Below, piece by piece: positions 18,023 to 26,152 of a DNA stretch of 64,000 nucleotides. The translations under genes and the position numbers were made by a program. The DNA is from CAZHWT01 sp964536215. Lineage in GTDB: Bacteria; Patescibacteriota; CAZHWT01. Each line of letters begins with the position of its first letter. The first letter of the stretch is position 1. The notes below the pieces were generated by a model. It was given only the letters and a program-made list of their open reading frames with translations. It made no database searches and was not told where the DNA came from. The stretch covers positions 14,399 to 78,398 of the forward strand of contig CAZHWT010000003.1 in NCBI GenBank assembly GCA_964536215.1, in the 5' to 3' direction.

Positions 18023-18269
18023 CGCTAATGGTCTCCAGGGTCCAGTTAAGTGAAGAGGTATCATACGCCAGGCGCATATGCAAAGAATTGTCGGCGATGA
18101 CGTCAAAAATATGAATGACTTTTTTACCTTCTTTAAAATAGTGGTGAAAGCCAACCTCGGTTACCCGTAGGCGCTTATTTTTCCACCCCAAAATCCAGGG
18201 CATCGTCCGACGTTTGTCGGCCGAATAAATTGTGGCTACTGAGATAGGTTCATCAATGCGCTCAATCAT
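18006..18269 (-). CDS. Small DUF6504-like partner of the Y-family polymerase
   Basis: This 87-residue protein starts at MIERIDEPI with AGGAGGAG just upstream. It reads IDEPISVATI...NKRLRVTEVGFHHYFKEGKKVIHIFDV...MRLAYD...WTLETI. The pattern of paired basic residues followed by VxEV, FDV, L.YD and W.LE resembles DUF6504 proteins that sit beside ImuB/DnaE2-type genes in Actinobacteria; this is my recollection, not a search. It overlaps the polymerase gene by 17 nt, so the two probably act together, much as YolD proteins accompany Y-family polymerases in Firmicutes. Confidence 0.75.
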   Translation of the reverse strand: MIERIDEPISVATIYSADKRRTMPWILGWKNKRLRVTEVGFHHYFKEGKKVIHIFDVIADNSLHMRLAYDTSSLNWTLETISDGQGE

Positions 18270-18479
18270 ACACTCCTCCTTACACCCGAATCTTACCCGA
18301 ACATAGCAATTATGGAAGTAAGCGGGCAAAAGGTCAAGAGGGCATTTATGGCTTAGAGGGGAGCGAGCGTACTTATTGTCTGATTGCCAGAAAAGAACTG
18401 CTGCGTACGTAACCGAGCATCGTTTTGGTGTGCCCACCACAATGAGCCGGAGGCAACCCGGAACGTTGCAGGGGTTATT

Positions 18480-18496
18480 CCCCCACCTGCGAGGTG
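18480..18496 (+). repeat. REP hairpin upstream of the transposase
   Basis: CCCCCACCTGCGAGGTG. The exact reverse complement stands downstream of the transposase gene at 19291-19307, and a full hairpin version stands at 49023-49043. Confidence 0.88.
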
Positions 18497-18565
18497 ATTG
18501 TCTCTTGACGCATGGGTTAGCTGGTGCTATTACCGACTCATTATCTGCCCAGTAAAGATTTATTT

Positions 18566-19255
18566 ATGCCTAATCGACGAATTCCTTTAGTTACTGGCCA
18601 GATTTATCATGTTTTTAATCGGGGGATCGATCATCGTCCGACGTTTATGTCCAGGAGAGAGTATCTGCGCGCCCTTCAAACTCTGGAGTATTACCAGTAT
18701 GCCGGTACACCACTCAAGCTATCGGAGTATCTAACATACAGTCCAGTAAATCAAGATCTATTGCGCTGGCAGCGAGGCCAGTCGCAAAAGAGAATTGAAC
18801 TGCTAGCTTACTGTTTTATGCCCAATCATTTTCACTTTTTAGTGCGCCAAATACTAGATAATGGAATCTCCAGTTTTATGAGTCAGTTTCAAAATAGTTA
18901 TGTTCGTTTTTCGAATATAAAACATAACAGGACCGGTCAGCTTTTTATGGATACGTTTAAGTACACTCATATTGAAACAGTCGAACAATTACTACATGTT
19001 TCCAGGTACATTCATCTCAATCCTTTCACGGGCCATATAGTTGATTCACTGGAAGATCTCACTCATTATCCTTACTCCTCACTCCCATCATATCTGCAAC
19101 AATCAGCCTCGCCTATCTGCAATCCGCTGCCAGTCCTTCAAGAGCTTAACGGTGCAGCGCGATACAAAAGCTTTGTGGCTGACCAGGCCGATTACCAAAA
19201 GAAGCTAGGTCGCATTAAGCATCTCATCTTAGCCAACGAAGAGGTCGCATTATAA
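18566..19255 (+). CDS. REP-associated tyrosine transposase (RAYT)
   Basis: This Y1/HUH transposase has 229 residues from MPNRRIPLVTGQIYHVFNRG. The HUH motif is NHFHFLVRQ, and the catalytic Tyr is in QNSYVRFSN, followed by the expected RTGQLF. A C-terminal extension follows HLNP. An upstream ATG at 18524 is possible, but the chosen start matches where family homology normally begins. The gene is bracketed by perfectly inverted 17-bp copies of a GC-rich hairpin, with a further full hairpin 30 kb away. That is the arrangement of a REP/RAYT unit, in which the enzyme nicks and moves REP sequences. It looks intact. Confidence 0.92.
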   Translation: MPNRRIPLVTGQIYHVFNRGIDHRPTFMSRREYLRALQTLEYYQYAGTPLKLSEYLTYSPVNQDLLRWQRGQSQKRIELLAYCFMPNHFHFLVRQILDNGISSFMSQFQNSYVRFSNIKHNRTGQLFMDTFKYTHIETVEQLLHVSRYIHLNPFTGHIVDSLEDLTHYPYSSLPSYLQQSASPICNPLPVLQELNGAARYKSFVADQADYQKKLGRIKHLILANEEVAL

Positions 19256-19290
19256 AACGATAGTAGCCGGCCTTTGCATAAGAGAGGCTC

Positions 19291-19307
19291 CACCTCGCAG
19301 GTGGGGG
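19291..19307 (-). repeat. REP hairpin downstream of the transposase
   Basis: This is the exact inverted copy of 18480-18496 and forms a symmetric frame around the RAYT gene. Confidence 0.88.
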
Positions 19308-19330
19308 TAAGCAAGCGTTTGCTGACGGGG

Positions 19331-19374
19331 TTGACGGGTTTGGCATAATGGATATATCCCCATGGGGGAGATAT
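19331..19374 (+). promoter_or_regulatory. Promoter and CsoR-type operator
   Basis: TTGACG (19331-19336), 16-bp spacer and TATATC (19353-19358). Overlapping the -10 is the near-palindrome ATATCCCCATGGGGGAGATAT (19354-19374, one base more than 20 and imperfect at one arm). Its C-run/G-run centre with AT flanks is the form of operators bound by CsoR/RcnR/FrmR repressors, so autorepression is likely. Confidence 0.65.
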
Positions 19375-19391
19375 AGAAAGCGAGGCATAGT

Positions 19392-19664
19392 ATGTATCGA
19401 CCAAAGGATACAAAGGAGCGAATTATTCACCGGTTGAAGATTTCTCGTGGACAGTTGGATAAGGTGATGGCCATGATGGAGGCGGATGAGTATTGTATTG
19501 ATGTGTTGCATCAATCCCAGGCGGTACAAAAGGCGCTGCAGAATACCGATTATATTATCCTGGAACATCATTTACAGCACTGTACCAAAGAGGCGTTTGC
19601 TCAAGGCAATCACCAAAAAGCCATAGATGAAATCTTGGCCGTAGTTAAGAAAGGATCTCATTAA
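19392..19664 (+). CDS. CsoR/FrmR-family metal-sensing repressor
   Basis: This 90-residue all-helical regulator is of the CsoR/RcnR/FrmR (DUF156) family. The family helix ERIIHRLKISRGQLDKVM (about 9-26) provides DNA contacts. The copper-type ligand set is present: Cys35, His60 and Cys64 (C..H-x3-C). This fits Cu(I)-CsoR rather than nickel-type RcnR, which needs an N-terminal His. Its stop codon overlaps the start of the next gene (TAATG), so the metal-binding MauE-like protein is co-translated with it. An operator-like palindrome lies over its promoter. Derepression on copper stress is inferred. Confidence 0.92.
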   Translation: MYRPKDTKERIIHRLKISRGQLDKVMAMMEADEYCIDVLHQSQAVQKALQNTDYIILEHHLQHCTKEAFAQGNHQKAIDEILAVVKKGSH

Positions 19665-20275
19665 TGTACGTATGTCCTATGCATCCCGAAGAAACGTCGA
19701 CGAAACCTGGTCGTTGCTCTATCTGCGGCATGGCCTTGGTGAAGCAGGATCAGGCGAATGCCACTCGGTCCATGGCTCATCATGCAGAGCCGGATGAGCA
19801 GAGTTATCGTCCATTGTTTATTATTGTCGGACTTATTACCCTAGTAACCCTTGTGCTTAGCCTCAATGCTTGGACGCAAAACTCATTTTCGTGGGAACGA
19901 AGTATGTCGGTATTTATGGCTGGCTTTTTCCTCGTCTTTGCCGGTTTTAAGCTACTTGACCTGCCAGGATTTGCTCAGGGGTATGCTACGTATGACCTCT
20001 TAGCCAAGCGCTGGTTCGGCTATGGTTATATATACCCATTTTTAGAGCTGTCGCTCGGCCTCCTATATGCTACTAACATTGCCCCATTCCAGACTAACCT
20101 GGTTACGGTGGTTCTACTAGGTTTTAGCGGCATTGGTGTGGCCCAAAAACTACTCAAGCGCGAGCGTTTCCAATGCGCCTGTCTAGGTACCTTTCTCAAA
20201 GTACCTCTGACCAAGGTTACACTTATCGAAGACTTTGGCATGGCTGTGATGGCGGCTATAATGCTGTTACAATAG
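19664..20275 (+). CDS. Heavy-metal-binding domain fused to MauE-like membrane protein
   Basis: This 203-residue protein begins with a small metal-binding motif CPMHPEETSTKPGRCSICGMAL (first 25 residues), as found at the N-terminus of copper-transport proteins. Four hydrophobic helices follow, with MauE/DoxX-like features including a FQCACLGTFLKVPLTKVTLIED segment near the end. The metal motif and the upstream CsoR-type regulator with its operator point to copper binding or handling at the membrane. MauE relatives are linked to disulfide or redox maturation, so thiol chemistry with copper is an alternative. It is translationally coupled to the repressor. Confidence 0.85.
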   Translation: MYVCPMHPEETSTKPGRCSICGMALVKQDQANATRSMAHHAEPDEQSYRPLFIIVGLITLVTLVLSLNAWTQNSFSWERSMSVFMAGFFLVFAGFKLLDLPGFAQGYATYDLLAKRWFGYGYIYPFLELSLGLLYATNIAPFQTNLVTVVLLGFSGIGVAQKLLKRERFQCACLGTFLKVPLTKVTLIEDFGMAVMAAIMLLQ

Positions 20276-20279
20276 TCAT

Positions 20280-21011
20280 ATGCAGCTCTACCTGTTGCGG
20301 CACGCTCAAAGTCAGGCCAATGTGGCCAATCAAATCTCCTGTCGGCCACCAGGATCGCCACTGTCGCCAGCCGGAATAGCTGCGGCTGAGGCCCTGGCCC
20401 GCAGTTCGGCATTTAGTCATCTACCTTTGGATGCTGTATATACTTCACCCTTTTTACGGACGACCCAAACATACGCTATTCTTCGCCGCCGCTGGCCGAT
20501 GTTGCCGGCGCCTATCATTGACGATCGCTTGAAAGAGTTGGACTATGGGCAATTCGAGGGGCGAGACATTGCTGAGATCGAATCCGACTTACAGAAAAGT
20601 TTGGCGCTAGTAAGTCGTGGCAATCTACTCACTAGGGTCGGCAGAGATGGTGAAAATGAATACGAAGTTCGTTGGCGCATCTTTACCTTTATGGCCGAGC
20701 TATTACACCAGCATCATAACGACCAGGTTCTACTGGTTAGCCATGCTGGCGTGCTGTCAATTATTCGCCGCCTTGTGGCAGATATTGATACTAACAATCC
20801 TAAAACTACCACTACCGACACTTGCACCCTTTATCACTATGACTTGCATGAGGTTCACCTGGCAGCGATTAAGTTGATGACCGCCAAGCTCTTCTTTGAC
20901 TGGCGCAGGCAGTGTCTTGCTTTGCCCGACGCCACACATACGTCAACACTAAGCCCACCTATTACCTCTCCGCGAGAAGTCGGGTCCGACCACCCCTCAA
21001 GCCCAGCTTGA
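20280..21011 (+). CDS. Histidine phosphatase superfamily protein
   Basis: This 243-residue phosphoglycerate mutase-like phosphatase carries the phosphorylated-His motif LLRHAQSQAN (His8, with RHA in place of RHG), the second Arg region SPFLRTTQT, an acidic DYGQFEGRD segment and the second His in LLVSHAG. The last 40 residues are low-complexity Pro/Thr/Ser and probably disordered. It starts 5 nt after the metal protein's stop, so it seems to belong to the CsoR operon, although the substrate is unknown. Confidence 0.88.
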   Translation: MQLYLLRHAQSQANVANQISCRPPGSPLSPAGIAAAEALARSSAFSHLPLDAVYTSPFLRTTQTYAILRRRWPMLPAPIIDDRLKELDYGQFEGRDIAEIESDLQKSLALVSRGNLLTRVGRDGENEYEVRWRIFTFMAELLHQHHNDQVLLVSHAGVLSIIRRLVADIDTNNPKTTTTDTCTLYHYDLHEVHLAAIKLMTAKLFFDWRRQCLALPDATHTSTLSPPITSPREVGSDHPSSPA

Positions 21012-21068
21012 CAGTTATTTTAGGCTGGCGTATGGTAGGCTTATAACACTCCCACGGAAGGATATTTT

Positions 21069-21620
21069 ATGAATCTTTCTGACATTTTGCTATGGTTACA
21101 TATTATCGGTGCTGTGATCTGGATTGGGACAGCCTTAACCATGGAAGGGCTCACCTGGCGCATCAGGCGAACGGGGACGGTTAAACAATTACGCGATTTA
21201 TTCGCCGTATCTGCTTGGCTATCAAAACGGTATTATATGCCAGCCTCGTCACTCACGCTTCTAGCTGGCGTCGGCCTAGTTATTACCCACAATCATTTTA
21301 CTTTTAGTCAGCCATGGGTACTCATTGGCTTGGGAGGCTTTCTGGTGGCTAGTGTCTTGGGGGCAGGATTTATTAGCCCAACTATGCATCAGATTGGTCA
21401 ATTATTGGAGCATCATGACTTGCGCAATAGCGATGTGGTAGGCCAATTAAACCGATTGGCCGTGTTATCCCGTCTAGATATTGCCTTATTGCTAGTTATT
21501 CTCCTGGATATGGTCATTAAGCCAACTTGGGATTCAGGGCTTTTTTGGGCAACAGCAGCTATTTTACTCATCTTAGCCTTTATAGTAGGCGATAAACCGA
21601 CTAGGCTAACGGCTAAATAG
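21069..21620 (+). CDS. DUF2269-like integral membrane protein
   Basis: This 183-residue protein has four or five hydrophobic helices. The N-terminus LLWLHIIGAVIWIGTALTMEG and the later SKRYYMPASSLTLLAGVGLV fit the DUF2269 family of predicted membrane proteins. GGAAGGA lies upstream of the ATG. Its stop is 2 bp from the convergent kinase gene. No function can be assigned from the sequence. Confidence 0.8.
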   Translation: MNLSDILLWLHIIGAVIWIGTALTMEGLTWRIRRTGTVKQLRDLFAVSAWLSKRYYMPASSLTLLAGVGLVITHNHFTFSQPWVLIGLGGFLVASVLGAGFISPTMHQIGQLLEHHDLRNSDVVGQLNRLAVLSRLDIALLLVILLDMVIKPTWDSGLFWATAAILLILAFIVGDKPTRLTAK

Positions 21621-21622
21621 CC

Positions 21623-23200
21623 TTACTTTTTCGTAGCGTAGCTTTTACCGGTAATAGTGCGGGCCGATGAAGAAAAGTCGGGAATAGGTTGGTGCGCAGG
21701 TATGGCCATGTAAAAGGTTGATCCTTGACCAATGACACTGTCCACCCACAACCGGCCACCATGGTGTTTAACAATTTCGGCCGATAAATATAGGCCGATA
21801 CCCAGTCCGGGGTAGGTGCTATTTTTGTTGGGCGCCTGGTAAAACCGCTCAAAGATACGCTCTTGCTCGCCAGGAGCAATCCCAATACCAAAATCTTTAA
21901 CGCTCATAATTACTTCGTCATCTCGCTGCTCGACCGTAATAAAGACATCATTTGAGTCGGGTGCATACTTAATAGCATTGGTAATCAGATTGATGACTAC
22001 CTGTCCTAACCGATATTGGTCGGCCGAAATATACTGGCCAGCCTGGCCGGCGAGGTGGAGAATCTGATCGGGAAAGGCAGCTTGCAAGTCTTCGACAATT
22101 TCGTTGACTAAAGCATATGAATCCAACGACTCAAAACGATACTCCAATTTGTCGGACTGAATGCGGGATAGGGCTAACATGTCGTTAATTAACTGGGTAA
22201 GCTTGTCGGTCTGATTATTAGCCTTTTCCAGCGCCTTGCTGACCGCTGGATCGGCTGATGGCTCAAGCAGCCGGTTAACTAGTTGAATGTACATCTTCAA
22301 GCTGGTTAAGGGCGTTTTGAGTTCGTGGCTTACCATGGAGGCAAAGTCATCCTTGCGTTGCTCTAACTCTTTCTCTTTGGTAATGTCATCAATAATCACC
22401 ACTCCCGCGGTTACCTTCTGGTTGGCATTGTAAATGGGTGTTCCGCTTACCCTAAAGATGTGAGTGTGACCGTCATGAGTATAAGAGTACTCCTCGTTCT
22501 GTAGTGACTGGCCTTCGAGAACCTGGCGCAGCGGCCATTCTTGCAATGGCAGGGTGGTAGTAGCGTCAGTCTTGACGCGCGAGATATCGCCGACCGAAGA
22601 ACCATCGACGGAGGCTTCAGTTACCGAGCTACCTATACTAGGATGGCCCAAGAGCTGTTCTAGATACTGGTTACCAAACATGACCTTGCCGTTGGCCGCA
22701 TCAGCAATGACTACTCCAACTGGGAGTTGCTCTAGAATAGTAGTCAGCCGATTTCGCTCACTTTCGGCCATAGACCTGGACTGCCGCTCACTCAGTAATA
22801 ATTTATTCACCTGTTCTTTAAGGTAGCCGACGATAATGGCTGGGCCCAGAAACAAGATGATTATCAACCACTCACCACTAGCCAGATTGCCAAACGACTC
22901 CAGGTTGCGGCCAGGGCTAGTGAAAGCAAAGAAGAGATAGGCGTTGGAGATGAGCGCCACAATGACTGCTGGCCATAGCCCGTTACGAAATGCAGCCACT
23001 ACGATCACCACTAGCAAGGTTAACCCAAGCGTGTTCTTGGTAATGACGTCATAATACACATCAAACTGCCAGAGTAGCTCGTGTATAACTACTACCAAAG
23101 CTACTAGTAGCAAAGCATTGACCCATTGTGGGTGAGTGCTAAACCAGTGGTGCAGCGCCTTAAGTGGACTAGGTTGTATTGCAGTTGGACTACGAAGCAT
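21623..23200 (-). CDS. PAS-containing sensor histidine kinase
   Basis: This 525-residue orphan kinase has about four membrane helices (about 28-125) resembling the DUF4118/KdpD-type membrane region. A PAS domain follows (about 148-275), then HisKA with SHELKTPLTSLKMY (phospho-His292) and an intact HATPase_c domain (N-box LITNAIKYAPDS, G1 DFGIGI, G2 GLGIGLYLS). All catalytic motifs are present, unlike the sensor at 6952. No response regulator adjoins it, so its partner must lie elsewhere. Confidence 0.94.
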   Translation of the reverse strand: MLRSPTAIQPSPLKALHHWFSTHPQWVNALLLVALVVVIHELLWQFDVYYDVITKNTLGLTLLVVIVVAAFRNGLWPAVIVALISNAYLFFAFTSPGRNLESFGNLASGEWLIIILFLGPAIIVGYLKEQVNKLLLSERQSRSMAESERNRLTTILEQLPVGVVIADAANGKVMFGNQYLEQLLGHPSIGSSVTEASVDGSSVGDISRVKTDATTTLPLQEWPLRQVLEGQSLQNEEYSYTHDGHTHIFRVSGTPIYNANQKVTAGVVIIDDITKEKELEQRKDDFASMVSHELKTPLTSLKMYIQLVNRLLEPSADPAVSKALEKANNQTDKLTQLINDMLALSRIQSDKLEYRFESLDSYALVNEIVEDLQAAFPDQILHLAGQAGQYISADQYRLGQVVINLITNAIKYAPDSNDVFITVEQRDDEVIMSVKDFGIGIAPGEQERIFERFYQAPNKNSTYPGLGIGLYLSAEIVKHHGGRLWVDSVIGQGSTFYMAIPAHQPIPDFSSSARTITGKSYATKK

Positions 23201-23397
23201 ATCTGAAACTACGCTTTTGCTTTATCGTCCGCTTATCATACCAATAGTTTAGCTATAAGGTAAGTAGAAGCTATGTTGTATGATTTTTTGATAACGGTTA
23301 AGTTATGGTGATGAGTGTTCGTAACTGAATAGTTAACGGTTTATGGGTAGACTATTTACTAACCTCTAGATACTCCGCCCCCGCACTCTCAATTGAG

Positions 23398-23403
23398 TAT
23401 ACT
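23398..23403 (+). promoter_or_regulatory. -10 box of leaderless murB
   Basis: TATACT is followed by GTTAGT and the ATG at 23410. There is no Shine-Dalgarno. Confidence 0.55.
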
Positions 23404-23409
23404 GTTAGT

Positions 23410-24309
23410 ATGTTGACTATACCCAACCTGCAACGAGACATACTTCTGGCGCCCTATACCACCTACAAGATTGGGGGAGCGGCAGACTTTTTTGTAAAAG
23501 TAACGTCAGCTGATGAGCTGGCTTTGGCCGTGCTTGAAGCGCACCAGGCCCACCTGCCGTATTTTATTTTAGGAACTGGGGCCAATATTCTTATTCAAGA
23601 TGGCGGCTTTAGAGGGCTAGTTATTTATAACCAAGCTAGATCAATAAAGTTTAACGGTACTAACGTTTTTGCTGAGAGCGGCGCCACTATGGCCGAACTA
23701 ATTGAAGCTACTGCCCAAAGTGGGCTGTCTGGGCTGGAGCATTTTGCGGGTATCCCCTCCAGCGTAGGCGGAGCCATGCGACAGAATCTTCACTTTTTGT
23801 CGCCAGATCGACAAGATACGTTGTTTATTGAAGAAGTAGTCGAGTCAGCCGAAGTACTGGACGAACACCTTAAACGACGGATGGTCAATAAAGACTATTT
23901 TGCTTTTGGCTATGATGATAGCATTATTCACCACAAGCCTATTGTGGTGTTGTCAGTAGTGTTTCAACTTCGACCAGAAAAAGAGGAAGAGATTCGACAG
24001 CAAGCTCGAACTAATTTGGCCTGGCGGGCTGAGAAGCAGCCGCCAGTAGACCAGTTTCCGTCCTGCGGCTCGGTGTTTAAGAAAATTGATGGAGTAGGAG
24101 CCGGTCGACTAATCGACCAGGCTGGATTAAAAGGGCGCCAGATCGGTGGAGCTCAAATTTCTGAAAAGCACGCCAATTTTATTATTAATACTGGGCAGGC
24201 TAGTTCAGCTGACGTGCTGGCATTGGTCAAATTGGCCCAGGAGACTGTTTTTGAGCAGACTGGGTATCGACTGGAGATGGAGATTGGGGTCGTGGGGGAA
24301 GCAGCGTAG
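23410..24309 (+). CDS. murB: UDP-N-acetylenolpyruvoylglucosamine reductase
   Basis: This FAD enzyme reduces UDP-GlcNAc-enolpyruvate to UDP-MurNAc in peptidoglycan synthesis. Its 299 residues fit MurB. The FAD-binding signature YTTYKIGGAADFF is followed by LGTGANILIQDGGFRG, and the flavin-loop GIPSSVGGAMRQN is close to the usual GIPGSVGGA.. pattern. The catalytic Ser lies in SCGSVFKK, and AGLKGRQIGGAQISEKHANFIIN follows. The start has a -10 box 6 nt upstream and no ribosome-binding site, so it is probably leaderless. Confidence 0.95.
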   Translation: MLTIPNLQRDILLAPYTTYKIGGAADFFVKVTSADELALAVLEAHQAHLPYFILGTGANILIQDGGFRGLVIYNQARSIKFNGTNVFAESGATMAELIEATAQSGLSGLEHFAGIPSSVGGAMRQNLHFLSPDRQDTLFIEEVVESAEVLDEHLKRRMVNKDYFAFGYDDSIIHHKPIVVLSVVFQLRPEKEEEIRQQARTNLAWRAEKQPPVDQFPSCGSVFKKIDGVGAGRLIDQAGLKGRQIGGAQISEKHANFIINTGQASSADVLALVKLAQETVFEQTGYRLEMEIGVVGEAA

Positions 24310-24410
24310 CTGGAATTGAAATGAGGCATAGACCGTCAATTTACACGCGGCTAGTCCAATCAAGGGTAGTCTTTTTGGGGCATGACGAGAGGCGGGTAGA
24401 GCGGCGTAAT

Positions 24411-24444
24411 GAAAAGAGGCGCAAGAGAATGATTCTTGCGCCTC
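24411..24444 (-). terminator. Intrinsic terminator of the 24461 gene
   Basis: The stem GAGGCGCAAGA (24416-24426) pairs with TCTTGCGCCTC (24434-24444). Read on the minus strand it is followed by TTTTC. Confidence 0.85.
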
Positions 24445-24460
24445 ATACGGCGACGACATG

Positions 24461-24985
24461 TCAACGGCCAGACGGAACACGAACGAATTTGGTTCGATCA
24501 ATCAGTAAGGTGAGCAGGTAGATACCCACGCCACCCCAGCCTATGCGGCTAATGGTAGTTAGCCAGTCTGGCGGCTGGCTGAGTCGGTCCGTGATCCATG
24601 TGGCAATGGCCTGGCTACGAATGTCGCTATCAGGTAGTACCGAAATGGTGTAGCACAGGGCGGTAATCGAGGCAGTCCAAATTAGCCAGCGGAGAACCAG
24701 ACTGGCAAAGAACTGCGACGAGCTCATGGGTGGCTGCTGATGCTGCAGACAAACCCGCCCAAACAGAATTAGCCCGGCTATACCGACGAGCAGGGCCGCC
24801 AGAGCAAACCATTCACTGGTTAGCCAAGGCGTCGCGATGCTGACATACGGAATATCTCGGTTCAACAGCCAAATATTGGGTCGCTGCCCAGAATTCAACT
24901 GCTGTAGACCCTTGTCATAGCCCCAGCAAGCTGCCTGCCAGGTCAACAGCAGATAGACGCAAAACAGCAGTCTTCGGACGTTCAT
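24461..24985 (-). CDS. Hypothetical membrane protein
   Basis: This 174-residue protein has an N-terminal signal-like helix (residues 5-22) and three further hydrophobic segments (about 58-80, 92-114, 148-163). Between the first two is a hydrophilic loop with WLLNRDIPYVSIATPW. GGGAGGGAAC precedes the ATG. I do not recognise a family. A terminator follows directly. Confidence 0.7.
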   Translation of the reverse strand: MNVRRLLFCVYLLLTWQAACWGYDKGLQQLNSGQRPNIWLLNRDIPYVSIATPWLTSEWFALAALLVGIAGLILFGRVCLQHQQPPMSSSQFFASLVLRWLIWTASITALCYTISVLPDSDIRSQAIATWITDRLSQPPDWLTTISRIGWGGVGIYLLTLLIDRTKFVRVPSGR

Positions 24986-25031
24986 GTTCCCTCCCAGTGT
25001 CTCAACTCCAGCGGTCCGCTAATAGAAGCTA

Positions 25032-25056
25032 CGTACGAGGCGTACTATATCGTACG
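25032..25056. repeat. CGTACGA hairpin
   Basis: CGTACGA (25032-25038) pairs with TCGTACG (25050-25056) in the intergenic region upstream of the DUF5666-like gene. It may be distantly related to the GTACGTAC palindromes. Confidence 0.5.
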
Positions 25057-25234
25057 GGCTAGTGGTAATCAAGTTTAGTAAGGTGAAGCCGGGTGGATTT
25101 GCATCAGATTGTCGCCGTTTTTTCTGAAGAAGTTTTCGTTTGACATGGCGTAAATCACTGCGTTACCATATATGGGTTGTCATTTTTTAATTCAATGGTG
25201 TGGGTACATAATATACAATTGAAAGGAGGCACTT

Positions 25235-25807
25235 ATGCAACATCGACATTGGAGGACAAAAATTATTGGCACAGCGGTTTTGGGCTTGGTGGCAGCCGTG
25301 GCGTACTTTGGCATTGCCAGAGGAGCGTTGGCGCAGTATTTAGATGCCGGACGGGCAGTTATTTTAGATGGAACCGTGGCTGAGACCAGCGACGATTCTA
25401 TGACGCTGCTGACCACATCCACCGATCCGATTGAAGTGCAGATTGACGGGCGGACAGTCTTCGCGGCTAATACATCGCTGGATGAATACGATCCCGGGGA
25501 TCAGGTTAAAGTGATTGGCCGTAGTCGTAACCAGCAGGTAACAGCTCAGGTCGTCCAGCCGCGCGGCGGAACCGGCTATGGAACCACTAATGGTGACCCG
25601 GTCATGGCCCTGGATGGTACGGTAACGAGCAAAACCGACGATAGCTTTACTATCCGGACCAATACTACCGATGTTACTTTTAAGGTGAGCGCCACTAGCC
25701 GCTTTTTCCCAGGCAACCTAGCCAGCTTACACACGGGCGATAAGGTTCTGGCTATGGGGCAGGACTCTCCGTCAGGATTCCAGGCCACTATGGTGGTGGT
25801 GCGATAA
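25235..25807 (+). CDS. Secreted DUF5666-like protein with two repeats
   Basis: This 190-residue exported protein has a membrane/signal helix (about 9-30, ending ARGALAQ). Two copies follow of an OB-like repeat with the pattern LDGTVAETSDDSMTLLT...V.I...T.F and LDGTVTSKTDDSFTIRT...F.V...SRF, each ending in a GDKV.V.G strand. This matches the DUF5666 layout by eye. AAAGGAGG is well placed before the ATG. A terminator at 25839 ends the unit. Function is unknown. Confidence 0.82.
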   Translation: MQHRHWRTKIIGTAVLGLVAAVAYFGIARGALAQYLDAGRAVILDGTVAETSDDSMTLLTTSTDPIEVQIDGRTVFAANTSLDEYDPGDQVKVIGRSRNQQVTAQVVQPRGGTGYGTTNGDPVMALDGTVTSKTDDSFTIRTNTTDVTFKVSATSRFFPGNLASLHTGDKVLAMGQDSPSGFQATMVVVR

Positions 25808-25838
25808 AGGCGGATAAGACAATCGCATAGTTAAATTA

Positions 25839-25867
25839 AAAACCGCTCTGTAATGGAGCGGTTTTTA
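25839..25867 (+). terminator. Intrinsic terminator after the DUF5666-like gene
   Basis: The stem AAAACCGCTC pairs with GAGCGGTTTT and ends in a T run. Confidence 0.88.
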
Positions 25868-25942
25868 GGTGGAGAGGGGGCGTTTATCGTTTACCTCGAT
25901 TAAATCGGAGTTTATGGTTTTTTGTTGTAAGAATTATCCATA

Positions 25943-25997
25943 CGCCTTGCCGCCTTGCCGCCTTGCCGCCTACGGCATTTTATACAACCGCAGCTTA
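25943..25997 (+). repeat. 55-bp sequence duplicated on both sides of the gap, left copy
   Basis: These 55 bases, with CCGCCTTG decamers and GGCATTTTATACAACCGCAG, are identical to 26098-26152. A perfect 55-base match at both gap edges is best explained by an unmerged assembly-graph overlap. Confidence 0.9.
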
Positions 25998-26097
25998 NNN
26001 NNNNNNNNNNNNNNNNNNNNNNNNNNNNNNNNNNNNNNNNNNNNNNNNNNNNNNNNNNNNNNNNNNNNNNNNNNNNNNNNNNNNNNNNNNNNNNNNN
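25998..26097. other. Scaffold gap of 100 N
   Basis: Exactly 100 unknown bases lie between two identical 55-bp ends. The length is a conventional placeholder, not a measured distance. Confidence 0.98.
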
Positions 26098-26152
26098 CGC
26101 CTTGCCGCCTTGCCGCCTTGCCGCCTACGGCATTTTATACAACCGCAGCTTA
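26098..26152 (+). repeat. 55-bp sequence duplicated on both sides of the gap, right copy
   Basis: Identical to 25943-25997. It contains the stop codon of the minus-strand membrane gene at 26125. Confidence 0.9.

Noticed and set aside
25943..26152. Possible CRISPR or tandem duplication at the gap
   Set aside because: Only two copies exist, identical at contig ends, which fits an assembly overlap better. No spacers are visible.
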